Of a stretch of DNA of 64,000 nt, positions 15,472 through 26,065 are shown one piece after another (position 1 is the first letter of the stretch; every line of letters starts with the position of its first letter). The translations under genes and the position numbers were made by a program. The DNA comes from Acidovorax sp. NB1. GTDB lineage: Bacteria > Pseudomonadota > Gammaproteobacteria > Burkholderiales > Burkholderiaceae_C. The DNA is taken from contig NZ_BJHU01000058.1 in assembly GCF_005405905.1 (NCBI RefSeq), forward strand, positions 52,463 to 116,462, read 5' to 3'. The notes beneath the pieces were generated by a model. That model saw only the letters and a program-made list of their open reading frames with translations, searched no databases and was not told the DNA's origin.

Positions 15472-17070
15472 TCAGCCGCGTGGTGCTGGCAGTGCAGGCG
15501 CACCGGCGTTGCTGTGGGCATGTGCCTGGTGCCGCAGGCGGAACACAGCCACCGCATCCACCATCTGGCGGGCCTGGCCGCTCAGGCTGCCAGCGGCAGC
15601 GGCGCTTTCTTCCACCAGGGCGGCGTTTTGCTGCGTCACATCGTCCATGCGCACGATGGCCTGCGTCACACGCTGCATGTCCGAGGTCTGCGCGGCGCTG
15701 GCCTGGCTGATTTCCTCCATCAGGGCGCTCACCTCGCGGATGGACGCCACCACTTCAGTCATGGTGGTACCGGCATCCCGCGCCAGGTCCGAGCCCGCCT
15801 GCACACGTTCCACGCTGGTCTGGATCAGGGCCTTGATCTCGCGCGCCGCACTGGCGCTGCGCGTGGCAAGGTTGCGCACTTCGCTGGCCACCACGGCAAA
15901 ACCCCGGCCTTGTTCGCCTGCACGGGCGGCCTCCACGGCCGCGTTGAGCGCGAGGATGTTGGTCTGGAAGGCGATGCCGTCGATCACGCCAATGATGTCG
16001 GCAATGCGGCGCGAACTCTCCTGGATGCCCTGCACCACCTCCACCATCTGCGTCACCACATCGCCGCCGCGCTGCGCCACGGTGGCGCCGCTCTTGGCCA
16101 GTTCGTTGGCGCGTTGCGCGTTCGAGGCGTTCTGCTGCACGGTGGACTGCAATTGCTGCATGGACGAAGCGGTTTCGTCGAGTGACGAGGCCTGCTCTTC
16201 GGTGCGCATGCTCAGGTCGGCATTGCCCTGGGCAATCTCGGCGCTGGCGCTGGCCACACCTTCGGCGTTGCTGCGCACCCCGGCGACCACGGTCTCCAGG
16301 TTGTCCTGCATGGCGCGCAGGGCTTCGAGCAGCCGGGCGGGCTCGTCGCGGCCCTCCACGCGGATGCTGGTGGTGAGGTCGCCCGCCGCCACCTTGTGGG
16401 CCAGCGACACGGCCACGCCCAGCGGGCGCACCACCGAGCGGGTGAGCAGCCAGCCCGCGCACGCGCCCAGCGCCGTGACCAGCGCCAGCGCCACCAGGCT
16501 GCTGACCAACGCGCGCCGCGCGTCCTGCGCAGCTTTCTCGGCAATCGCTGCACTGCTGGCGGCCACCTGCTGGCTCAGCTCGGCGAGCAGCCTGGCGGGG
16601 CCCTGGTCGATGTCGGCCACGTCGGCATCCCCGGCCGAGGGCACAAAACCCAGCGACTGGAACACCTCGAAGCCTTTGCGGTAGCCCTGTGCCATCTGCG
16701 CGTGGGCCTGGGTGAACTTTTGCAGCGCGGCCTTTTCCTGGGCGTCGGTCAACTGGGGCTCCAGCGCCTTGGCGGCGTCGGCCACGCGCTTCTCGCTGGC
16801 CTGGAAGGCGGCCCAGTGCAACTCGCGCTTGCGCGAGTCTTCGCCGCGCAGCAGGGTGTTCTTCCACTCCAGCACCTGGGTCTTGAACTCGCTTTCGATG
16901 CGGCTCACGGCGCGTTCCTGCGCCACGCGCCCCAGCACCGTGGTGTCGTAGGTGCCCAGCGTGTGGTACAGCGTGGCAATGCCGAACAGCGCGGCACCCA
17001 GCAGCAGCGCCAGCACCAGGCCCAGGGCCGTGGCCATGCGTGCGCCGATGGAGTGGTTGGACATTTTCAT
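15472..17070 (-). CDS. Methyl-accepting chemotaxis protein
   Basis: The 532-residue receptor has a first membrane helix at about 12-35 (LGLVLALLLGAALFGIATLY) and a periplasmic helical domain of about 150 residues. A second helix (VSSLVALALVTALGACAGWL), a HAMP linker and the cytoplasmic signalling hairpin with IAFQTNILALNAAVEAARAG follow. The ATG at 17068-17070 has GGAG six bases upstream and is preferred over a TTG 12 nt earlier. It lies 49 nt downstream of a Bug binding-protein gene on the same strand, so co-transcription is likely and ligand delivery by that protein is possible. The C-terminus ends in a short His/Ala/Pro-rich tail rather than a clear CheR-tethering pentapeptide. Confidence 0.93.
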   Translation of the reverse strand: MKMSNHSIGARMATALGLVLALLLGAALFGIATLYHTLGTYDTTVLGRVAQERAVSRIESEFKTQVLEWKNTLLRGEDSRKRELHWAAFQASEKRVADAAKALEPQLTDAQEKAALQKFTQAHAQMAQGYRKGFEVFQSLGFVPSAGDADVADIDQGPARLLAELSQQVAASSAAIAEKAAQDARRALVSSLVALALVTALGACAGWLLTRSVVRPLGVAVSLAHKVAAGDLTTSIRVEGRDEPARLLEALRAMQDNLETVVAGVRSNAEGVASASAEIAQGNADLSMRTEEQASSLDETASSMQQLQSTVQQNASNAQRANELAKSGATVAQRGGDVVTQMVEVVQGIQESSRRIADIIGVIDGIAFQTNILALNAAVEAARAGEQGRGFAVVASEVRNLATRSASAAREIKALIQTSVERVQAGSDLARDAGTTMTEVVASIREVSALMEEISQASAAQTSDMQRVTQAIVRMDDVTQQNAALVEESAAAAGSLSGQARQMVDAVAVFRLRHQAHAHSNAGAPALPAPRG

Positions 17071-17119
17071 CAGAGGCTCCAAAGGTTCTGCAGCGGGCCC
17101 GGAGGGCCTGGCGGTGGGA

Positions 17120-18148
17120 TCAGGCCTTCAACTTGAGCAGGTACACCATCACGCGGGCGGTGGTGAGGTCCAGCTCCATGAACTCTGCCAAATCCTTGCC
17201 GGTGAGCCAAGAGGGTTCCCACCGGTTCTGCTTGAGCGTGCGCGTCCAGGACTCGTGGTGCGTGGCCGCCTCGACGGCGGTCAGCATCTCGGCCATGCGG
17301 GCGGGCGCCACGCCTTTGCCCGTGAACACGCCACGCCAGTTGGCCATCACTGCGTCCAGCCCCTGTTCGCGGAAGGACGGCAGGCCAAACGCGCTGCGGC
17401 GGGACGAGACCCCGATGGCCCGCAGCTTCCCTGCCGCAATGGCGTCGCTGAACTCGCTGTAGCCCGACAGGCCCACGGCAGCGCTGCCGGACACCAGCGC
17501 CTCGACCACGTCGGCGCCTCCGGGGAATGGCTTGTAGACCAGTTCCTCGGGTTTGGCCTTGGCGGCGCGCGCCAGCACGCCTGCAAACATGTGGTCCACG
17601 CCCCCGGCAGAGCCTCCGGCCACCGGCATGCCGCGCAGGTCTGCACGCAGTGCATCGGTCAGGTCCTTGGTGTTCTTGATAGGCGATTTGGCCGCCACGG
17701 CCGCCACCAGGTAGTCGCTGGTCAGGCGGGCAATGGGCTGTATCTGGGCCATGTCCACGGCTGGTTTTTGCAGTGCCACGGCGCCCACCATCACCATGCC
17801 GCCCATGAGCAGGGTGTTGGCGTCATTGCCGTATTTTTCAGCGTACTTGGCCAGCCCGATGGTGCCGCCCTTGCCGCCGATGTTTTCATATTCCACCTGG
17901 TCGGCCGCACCCGCGCCCACCAGCGCCGCGCCCAGTGCGCGGCCGGTCTGGTCCCAGCCGCCGCCGGGGTTGGCGGGGATCACGATGCGCAGCGTGCCCG
18001 CCAGCCTGGGCGCCTTGGGCGGCGCGCTGCGCGCGGCCGCGCCTGCCTGGGCCCAGGCAGAGGTGGCGAACGGGGCGCCGAGTGCGCCGATGGCGCCCGT
18101 GGCAGTGGCGCGGGCAAGGATCTGGCGGCGATTGAAGGAGGTCGTCAT
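17120..18148 (-). CDS. Bug/TctC-type periplasmic solute-binding protein, upstream of a chemoreceptor
   Basis: The 342-residue protein starts MTTSFNRRQILARATATGAI, a Tat-like signal ending SAWAQA. Mature motifs are IVIPANPGGGWDQTGRALGAAL, VEYENIGGKGGTIGL and KPFPGGADVVEALVSG, typical of the tripartite tricarboxylate binding family. The ATG (18146-18148) has GGAG nearby. No TctA or TctB gene is adjacent; instead the next gene downstream is a chemoreceptor. The ligand is probably a carboxylate, judged from the family only. Confidence 0.87.
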   Translation of the reverse strand: MTTSFNRRQILARATATGAIGALGAPFATSAWAQAGAAARSAPPKAPRLAGTLRIVIPANPGGGWDQTGRALGAALVGAGAADQVEYENIGGKGGTIGLAKYAEKYGNDANTLLMGGMVMVGAVALQKPAVDMAQIQPIARLTSDYLVAAVAAKSPIKNTKDLTDALRADLRGMPVAGGSAGGVDHMFAGVLARAAKAKPEELVYKPFPGGADVVEALVSGSAAVGLSGYSEFSDAIAAGKLRAIGVSSRRSAFGLPSFREQGLDAVMANWRGVFTGKGVAPARMAEMLTAVEAATHHESWTRTLKQNRWEPSWLTGKDLAEFMELDLTTARVMVYLLKLKA

Positions 18149-18326
18149 ACGGTCTTTGAAAAAAGGGGGGAGGGGCAGATCGCTGGGTCGGCCTGTGCGT
18201 ATTGCGACAGGAGAGAACCGAACTGCATGGCAGTCTCCTTCAGCCGTGTGGCAATGGTCACCATCCAAGCTGTCAGTCTGCTGTCGGTGGCATGGGGGTA
18301 AACGTGGAGGCCTGTACTGCGCAAAG

Positions 18327-18368
18327 CCAAAAGAAACGCCCTGCGCCGCAGTTGCGGGGCAGGGCGTT
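18327..18368 (-). terminator. Rho-independent terminator of rpoD
   Basis: On the minus strand AACGCCCTGC (18368-18359) pairs with GCAGGGCGTT (18344-18335). The inner CCGCA/TGCGG pairs further, and TTTCTTTT follows immediately. It begins 46 nt after the rpoD stop and separates rpoD from the Bug gene. Confidence 0.85.
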
Positions 18369-18414
18369 GGCGCCTGGGCAGGCCGCAGTGCGGCCGGTAG
18401 GGCTTGGTGCTGGC

Positions 18415-20793
<2,379 letters not shown>

Positions 20794-21057
20794 GGAACAA
20801 CCTCAGAATCAAAAACGGACACACAAAGAAATCGCAAGCGCCACAGATCCCGGCGCGGGTGGCGGTGCGAAGCTGAACGGTCTTCGCACTTCGAGGGGAG
20901 GCCCTCAGCGGCAAGATGTCTGGGCGATCATTTGGTGTGCAGTCCTTGCGATAAGTGGGCCCATCAGCGCATAGGTGCGCGTTTGTCACGGTGGCCCGGC
21001 TCGGAGGTGCTGCTGTCGCTCTTGCCTAACCCTACATTATGCCATGTGCCGAAATTT
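20794..21057 (-). promoter_or_regulatory. dnaG-rpoD intergenic region, possible internal rpoD promoter
   Basis: The 264 bp carry no gene. On the minus strand just after the dnaG stop, GGCATAATG gives CATAAT (five of six -10 matches, about 21040); TTGAAA lies upstream but at sub-optimal spacing (about 14 bases). A separate rpoD promoter here would fit the known independent control of rpoD in other bacteria, but the hexamers alone are weak evidence. Confidence 0.35.
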
Positions 21058-23130
21058 TCAAGCCTTTGGCTGGTGGAGGCCCAACAAGATCTTGCGTTTT
21101 TGCTCCAGGGCGCGGTAGCGCTCCAGGGCCGTGGGGTCCTGGGCGGCTTGCAGCATCAGCAGCTTTTGCTGCTCGGCAATGTCTTCGATGAGCATGCGGT
21201 TCAGCAGGTCGCGCAGCTCCAGCCGGAGTTCGGCCAACTCGCCCTCAGTCTGGGCATGGGCTCCGGTCATCACCTTCACCGCCAGGTCTTCGCATTCGTG
21301 GTCACGAAGGCTCTCGCGCAGCACCGCCCAGGCCAGGGGGCCATGTTCGTGAAACTGCGCCTCCAGCCAGGTGAACAGCGGGCCGTGGGGCGAGGGCTGC
21401 GCGCACAGGGCCGTATGGTCGTCGTGGGTCAGCTCTTCCAGAAACGCCATGTGCGACAGCAGCAGCCGCGCAGCGTGGTCGGCCCGGCCCATGGCGGGCG
21501 TGCGGGGCAGGCGCGGCTGTGGCGGCCAGGGGGCATCGTTGTCCCGCTTGCTCCACTTGCCGTTGCTGTCCTTTTTCCAGCCGCCACCGCCACTGTTCTT
21601 GCGGAAGGGGGGCTTGCCGCCGCCATAACCTCCAGCGCCCGGGGGCTCGTGGCCGCCAGATGCGCCGCCCCCGCCACCCACGTACTCGGGCTCGTGGTGA
21701 GGCTGCCAGCCGTCCAGGTCGGGGGGCGGTGTTTCGCCCCATGGGGGCTCGTCGGCATAGGGGTTGGATGCCTGCGGCGGCGCCTGGGTGCGTGGCGCGG
21801 GGGCCGCAGTGCGCGCGGGTTCGCGGCCACTGCCGGAGTTCCACAGCTCCGACAGGTCGCGCGCGTTGAGCTGCGTGAGTTCGGCCAGTTCGCCCAGCAG
21901 CTGGCGCTTGAGCACGCCATCGGGCAGGGCCGTCCACAGCGGGCGGGCGTTGCTCGCCATGTGGGCACGGCCCTCTGCAGTGGCCAGGTCGCAGCCATCG
22001 CTGGCCGATTCGATCAGAAAGCGGCTGAGCGGCACGGCGTTGCCCACATGCTGGGCAAAGGCGTCCGTACCGTTGGCACGGATGAAGCTGTCCGGGTCGT
22101 GCTCTGCGGGCAAGAACAGAAACTTGATGCTGCGCGTGTCGGTGGCGTGGGGCAGGGCCCCGTCCAGCGCCTTGCGCGCGGCGCGGCGGCCCGCGTTGTC
22201 GCCGTCAAAGCTGAACACCACCGCATCCGTAAAACGCAGCAGCTTGTGCACATGCTCGGGCGTGCAGGCCGTGCCCAGGGTGGCCACGGCGTTCGGGAAC
22301 CCGAGCTGCGCCAGCGCCACCACGTCCATGTAGCCTTCGGTGACCAGTGCGTAGCCATGCTCGCGGATGGCGGTGCGGGCCTCGAACAGGCCATACAGCT
22401 CGCGCCCCTTGTGGAACACCGGCGTTTCGGGTGAGTTGAGGTACTTGGGTTTGTCGTCGCCCAGCACCCGGCCGCCAAAGCCGATGCACTCGCCCTTGAC
22501 GTTGCGGATGGGGAACATCACCCGGTCGCGGAACCGGTCGTAGCGCTTGTCCTGCCCTTCTTCGCCCACGATGACCAGGCCACTTTCTTCCAGCAGCGGG
22601 TCGTCGTAGCGCGGGAAGACACTGGCCAGGCTGCGCCAACCCTCGGGCGCGTAGCCCAGGCCGTAGCGCTTGGCCACTGCGCCCGATACGCCCCGGCCCT
22701 TGAAGTAGCCAATCGCCCGCTGCGACTCGCGCAGGTGGCGGCGGTAGGCATCGGCGGCTTTTTCGAGCACATCGCTTAGCGTGGCCTGTTTCTGGCGGGC
22801 GGCGGCGGCGCGTTCGCGCTCCTGGGGCGAGATGTCGTCGTCGGGCACCTGCAGCCCCACGCCCTGGGCCAGGTCCTGCACCGCCTCGACAAAACCCATG
22901 CCTGCGTGGTCCATCAAGAAGCTGATGGCGTTGCCGTTTTTGCCGCAGCCAAAGCAGTGATAGAACTGTTTGGCAGGGCTGACGCTGAAAGATGGCGACT
23001 TTTCCCCGTGAAAAGGGCACAGTCCCATGAAATTGGCCCCACCCTTCTTCAGCTGAACGTAGCGGCCCACGATGTCCACCACATCGACACGGGCAAGCAG
23101 TTCCTGAATGAAAGACTGAGGGATCGTCAC
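21058..23130 (-). CDS. dnaG: DNA primase
   Basis: The 690-residue protein begins MTIPQSFIQELLARVDVVDIV. It has an N-terminal zinc-binding domain (CPFHGEKSPSF...HCFGCG, residues about 38-65), the RNA-polymerase-like/TOPRIM domain (EGYMDVVALAQ, FSFDGDNAGRRAA) and a C-terminal DnaB-interacting helical domain. Between the last two, about residues 430-530 form a Gly/Pro-rich disordered linker (for example GGGGGASGG and GGYGGGKPP) unusually long for DnaG. It starts with GTG without a strong RBS. No rpsU precedes it, so the three-gene macromolecular synthesis operon is reduced to dnaG-rpoD. Confidence 0.96.
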   Translation of the reverse strand: MTIPQSFIQELLARVDVVDIVGRYVQLKKGGANFMGLCPFHGEKSPSFSVSPAKQFYHCFGCGKNGNAISFLMDHAGMGFVEAVQDLAQGVGLQVPDDDISPQERERAAAARQKQATLSDVLEKAADAYRRHLRESQRAIGYFKGRGVSGAVAKRYGLGYAPEGWRSLASVFPRYDDPLLEESGLVIVGEEGQDKRYDRFRDRVMFPIRNVKGECIGFGGRVLGDDKPKYLNSPETPVFHKGRELYGLFEARTAIREHGYALVTEGYMDVVALAQLGFPNAVATLGTACTPEHVHKLLRFTDAVVFSFDGDNAGRRAARKALDGALPHATDTRSIKFLFLPAEHDPDSFIRANGTDAFAQHVGNAVPLSRFLIESASDGCDLATAEGRAHMASNARPLWTALPDGVLKRQLLGELAELTQLNARDLSELWNSGSGREPARTAAPAPRTQAPPQASNPYADEPPWGETPPPDLDGWQPHHEPEYVGGGGGASGGHEPPGAGGYGGGKPPFRKNSGGGGWKKDSNGKWSKRDNDAPWPPQPRLPRTPAMGRADHAARLLLSHMAFLEELTHDDHTALCAQPSPHGPLFTWLEAQFHEHGPLAWAVLRESLRDHECEDLAVKVMTGAHAQTEGELAELRLELRDLLNRMLIEDIAEQQKLLMLQAAQDPTALERYRALEQKRKILLGLHQPKA

Positions 23131-23189
23131 GCGGTGTATTGTCCGCGTAAACTGTTTGTTACCAGTTATTACAAAACGGGGCTTTCGGC

Positions 23190-24284
23190 ATGGCAGGCAT
23201 GGCGTGGCAGCAGGCAGCAGTCATTGGGACGCAGCAGACGCGGCGCCGCAGTGTGGCGGCAGCGCTGCTGGCCGTGGGCCTGGGGGCTTTTTTGCCTGCC
23301 ACGGCGCAAGCCGCCACCGTTCTGCGCGTGCTGGCGTGGCCGGGCTATGCCGACCCCGACCTGGTGGCCGTGTTCGAGAAGCGCCACGGGGTCAAGGTCG
23401 AGATCACCACCGTGGCCTCTGACGACACCCTGCGCGCCAAGCTGGCCAGCCCGGGTGGCCCCGGCTTTGACCTGGTGGCCGCCAATACCGCCGAAATCGC
23501 GCGTTTGGTGGCCCAGAAGATGCTGGCACCGTTGCCTGTAAGCAACATTCCGAACGCGGCACGCCAGTTGCCGCGCTTTCGGCAGCTGCAGTCCATTGCA
23601 GGCATCACGGCAGGGGGCGAGGTGTATGCCATGCCCTTCACCTATTCCGAGATGGGGCTGGTTTACGACCGCCAGCAGTTCAGCACGCCCCCGGACTCGA
23701 TTGCCATGCTGTGGGACCCGCGCTGGCAGGGCAAGGTGCTGGCGTTTGATGGCAGCAGCCACGGGTTTTCGCTGGCCGCCATGTACCGGGGGCTGGCGCC
23801 GTTTCGCATCGAGACCGACCGTTTCAGCCCGCTGGCCAAGGACCTGGTGGCCCTGCGCCGCAACGTGCGTTCGTTCTACAGCCTGCCCGAGGAGTCTGTG
23901 GAGCTGTTCCGCAAACACAAGGTGGCCGTGATGCACGCCAACTACGGCCAGCAGCAGCTCAAGCAACTGCGCGATGCGGGGCTGGACGTGGGCTACGTGC
24001 TGCCCAAGGAAGGCGCGCTGGCCTGGCTGGACTGCTGGGCCATCACCCGCCGCTCCACCCAGGTGGCCCTGGCCACCGAGTGGATCAACTACATGCTCGA
24101 CCCGGCGCTGAGCCGCGAATTCACCCGGCGCCAGGGGCTGGCCAACACGCTGGAGGAGCCACCTGCCCTGTCGGGGGATGCTCCCATGGGCCCCATCGTC
24201 TGGCTGGAGCCGGTGGAGGACGAAACCCGGCGCGCACAGCTGTGGCAGCGCATTGTGGCGGGCGACCGCCCGGCGAGGTTCTGA
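23190..24284 (+). CDS. PotD-like periplasmic binding protein (polyamine family), paired with a diguanylate cyclase
   Basis: A protein of up to 364 residues with a signal region TRRRSVAAALLAVGLGAFLPA ending AQA, then VLRVLAWPGYADPDLVAVFEK. YAMPFTYSEMGLVYDRQQF and FDLVAANTAEIARLVAQKML fit the spermidine/putrescine-binding (PotD) fold. ATG at 23190 or 23199 are both possible. There are no ABC permease or ATPase genes nearby. Its stop lies three bases before the start of a membrane diguanylate cyclase, so the two are translationally coupled. This resembles the NspS-MbaA arrangement of Vibrio, where a PotD-like protein senses polyamines for a c-di-GMP enzyme. The ligand is unproven. Confidence 0.8.
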   Translation: MAGMAWQQAAVIGTQQTRRRSVAAALLAVGLGAFLPATAQAATVLRVLAWPGYADPDLVAVFEKRHGVKVEITTVASDDTLRAKLASPGGPGFDLVAANTAEIARLVAQKMLAPLPVSNIPNAARQLPRFRQLQSIAGITAGGEVYAMPFTYSEMGLVYDRQQFSTPPDSIAMLWDPRWQGKVLAFDGSSHGFSLAAMYRGLAPFRIETDRFSPLAKDLVALRRNVRSFYSLPEESVELFRKHKVAVMHANYGQQQLKQLRDAGLDVGYVLPKEGALAWLDCWAITRRSTQVALATEWINYMLDPALSREFTRRQGLANTLEEPPALSGDAPMGPIVWLEPVEDETRRAQLWQRIVAGDRPARF

Positions 24285-24287
24285 CGC

Positions 24288-25961
24288 ATGGGCCTGCCGC
24301 GCATGACATGGAGCATTGCCCTGCGGCTGGGGGCCTTGCTGGCCTCGTTCAGCGTTTTTGCAGCCATCCTGGCGGGCTACTACACCTTCGATTCGAGCCG
24401 GGACCGCCTGCAGGGGCGGGCCGAGCGCGCCCTCATGGCCACCACGCAGGTGCTGGCGCGCCACATGCAGGCCGGGTTTGGCACGGTGGCGCGTGATACC
24501 TCCTTCCTGGCCAGCGTGGCGGCCCAGGAGCCAGACCAGGCCCGCCTGGCCGAGATCTTCCGCGCCAGCCTGGTTGCGCACCCGAGCTACCTGCAGATCC
24601 GCTTCATCAGCGCCCGGGACTATGGCCTGGAGCTGGTGCGCATCGACCGCCAGGGCGGAGTGCCCGTGCGGATTGCCGACGACGCACTGCAGGAGAAGGC
24701 GCACTTCCCGTTTGTTTTCGAGGCCCTGGCGCTCGCGGCGGGCGAAGTCTATGTGTCCGAATTCGGTATCAACCACGAAAGCTCGCCCGGCGAGGACGCG
24801 GTGCCGGTGTTCAACATGGCCTCGCCCGTGGTGATGGGCGGGCAGGTGCAGGGTGTGGTGGTGGTGCGCGTGGCGGCGGAGCCGTTCTTGCGCAACTTCG
24901 ACGCCGCGCTGCCCACGCCCTATGGGTTCTACCTCAGCAACCGCTGGGGCGACTTTCTGGTGCATCCCGATGCCACCCAGACCTTTGGCTTTGACCGGGG
25001 CCAGCGCATCCTGATCCAGGAGGCTTTTGCTCCAGTGGCGGCACTGGTTGATGGGCGTGCCCAGGAGGCCGTGCTCAGTCGGCCCGCCACCACCGAGGAC
25101 GAGGCACGCGTGTTCTCCTTCGTGCGCATGCCCTTTGGTGGTGAGGAAGAAGGGCGCTTCATGGTGGTGGGCCTGTCGCAGCCCCTGGCCGCCGTGCAGG
25201 GCGAGGTGCTGGACCTGGGCCGCAGCATCCTCAAGATACTGCTGGTGCTCAGCCTGGTGGGCGTGGCGCTGGCGGCGGGGGTATCGCGTGTGGTCACGCA
25301 GCCCTTGCAGGCCATGGTGGCGGCCGCGCAGGCGTTCTCGCGGGGGCAGACGCATGGGGCGCTGCCCGTGCACCGCAAGGACGAGGTGGGCGACCTGGCC
25401 CGCAGCTTCCATGACATGGAGCAGCAGATCAGCCGCCAGATCACCGAGCTGAACGCCAGCCGCGACGCCATGGCCCACCTGGCGCACCACGACGCCCTCA
25501 CCGGTTTGCCCAACCGCCGCATGTTCGAGCAGCGCCTGGCGCAGGCGCTGGAACTCTCGCGCCGCAGCGGCCGCGACTGCGCCCTGCTGTTTGTGGACCT
25601 GGACGACTTCAAGGCCATCAACGACACGCGCGGCCACGCCGTGGGCGACCTGGTGCTGCAGGCCGTGGCCCGCGTCATCCTGGGTGCCGTGCGGCAAGCC
25701 GACACCGTGGCCCGGCTGGCGGGCGACGAGTTCACCGTGCTGTGCGAAAACGTGGACTCGGAAGAGGCCGCGCTGCAGATCGTGGCCAAGCTGGAGCAGG
25801 CCTTTGCGCCGCCGCTCGACATCGAGGGCCAGCCCTTCCCGGTGCGCGCCAGCATTGGCGTGAGCCTGTTCCCGCGCGATGCCCAGGACGCGCACACGTT
25901 GCTGGCCAGCGCCGACGCGGCCATGTACCGTGTCAAGCAAGGTCACCGCCGAAGGCTGTGA
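24288..25961 (+). CDS. Membrane diguanylate cyclase with periplasmic sensor, HAMP and GGDEF (AGDEF) domain
   Basis: The 557-residue protein has TM1 (IALRLGALLASFSVFAAILA) and a large periplasmic double-Cache-like domain (about 40-305). TM2 (LKILLVLSLVGVALAAGV), HAMP (VTQPLQAMVAAAQAFSRG) and a C-terminal GGDEF domain starting HDALTGLPNRRMFEQRL follow. The signature is AGDEF at 478-482, a variant known in active enzymes. RQAD five residues before it forms the product-inhibition I-site. It would make c-di-GMP from two GTP. No EAL domain is fused. The binding protein just upstream probably contacts the periplasmic domain. Confidence 0.92.
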   Translation: MGLPRMTWSIALRLGALLASFSVFAAILAGYYTFDSSRDRLQGRAERALMATTQVLARHMQAGFGTVARDTSFLASVAAQEPDQARLAEIFRASLVAHPSYLQIRFISARDYGLELVRIDRQGGVPVRIADDALQEKAHFPFVFEALALAAGEVYVSEFGINHESSPGEDAVPVFNMASPVVMGGQVQGVVVVRVAAEPFLRNFDAALPTPYGFYLSNRWGDFLVHPDATQTFGFDRGQRILIQEAFAPVAALVDGRAQEAVLSRPATTEDEARVFSFVRMPFGGEEEGRFMVVGLSQPLAAVQGEVLDLGRSILKILLVLSLVGVALAAGVSRVVTQPLQAMVAAAQAFSRGQTHGALPVHRKDEVGDLARSFHDMEQQISRQITELNASRDAMAHLAHHDALTGLPNRRMFEQRLAQALELSRRSGRDCALLFVDLDDFKAINDTRGHAVGDLVLQAVARVILGAVRQADTVARLAGDEFTVLCENVDSEEAALQIVAKLEQAFAPPLDIEGQPFPVRASIGVSLFPRDAQDAHTLLASADAAMYRVKQGHRRRL

Positions 25962-26065
25962 GTCGGCGCCCTGGCGCTGGGTTTGCGCACCGTGTTGCCT
26001 TCGTGTCAGCCTGCGGCGCTAGGCTCCATAACGTTCACTTCAGGTTCACCTTCTTGCACCCACCC

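Noticed and set aside
25719..25733. AGDEF instead of GGDEF read as loss of cyclase activity
   Set aside because: A first-position Gly-to-Ala change is compatible with activity, and the I-site and other domain motifs are intact.
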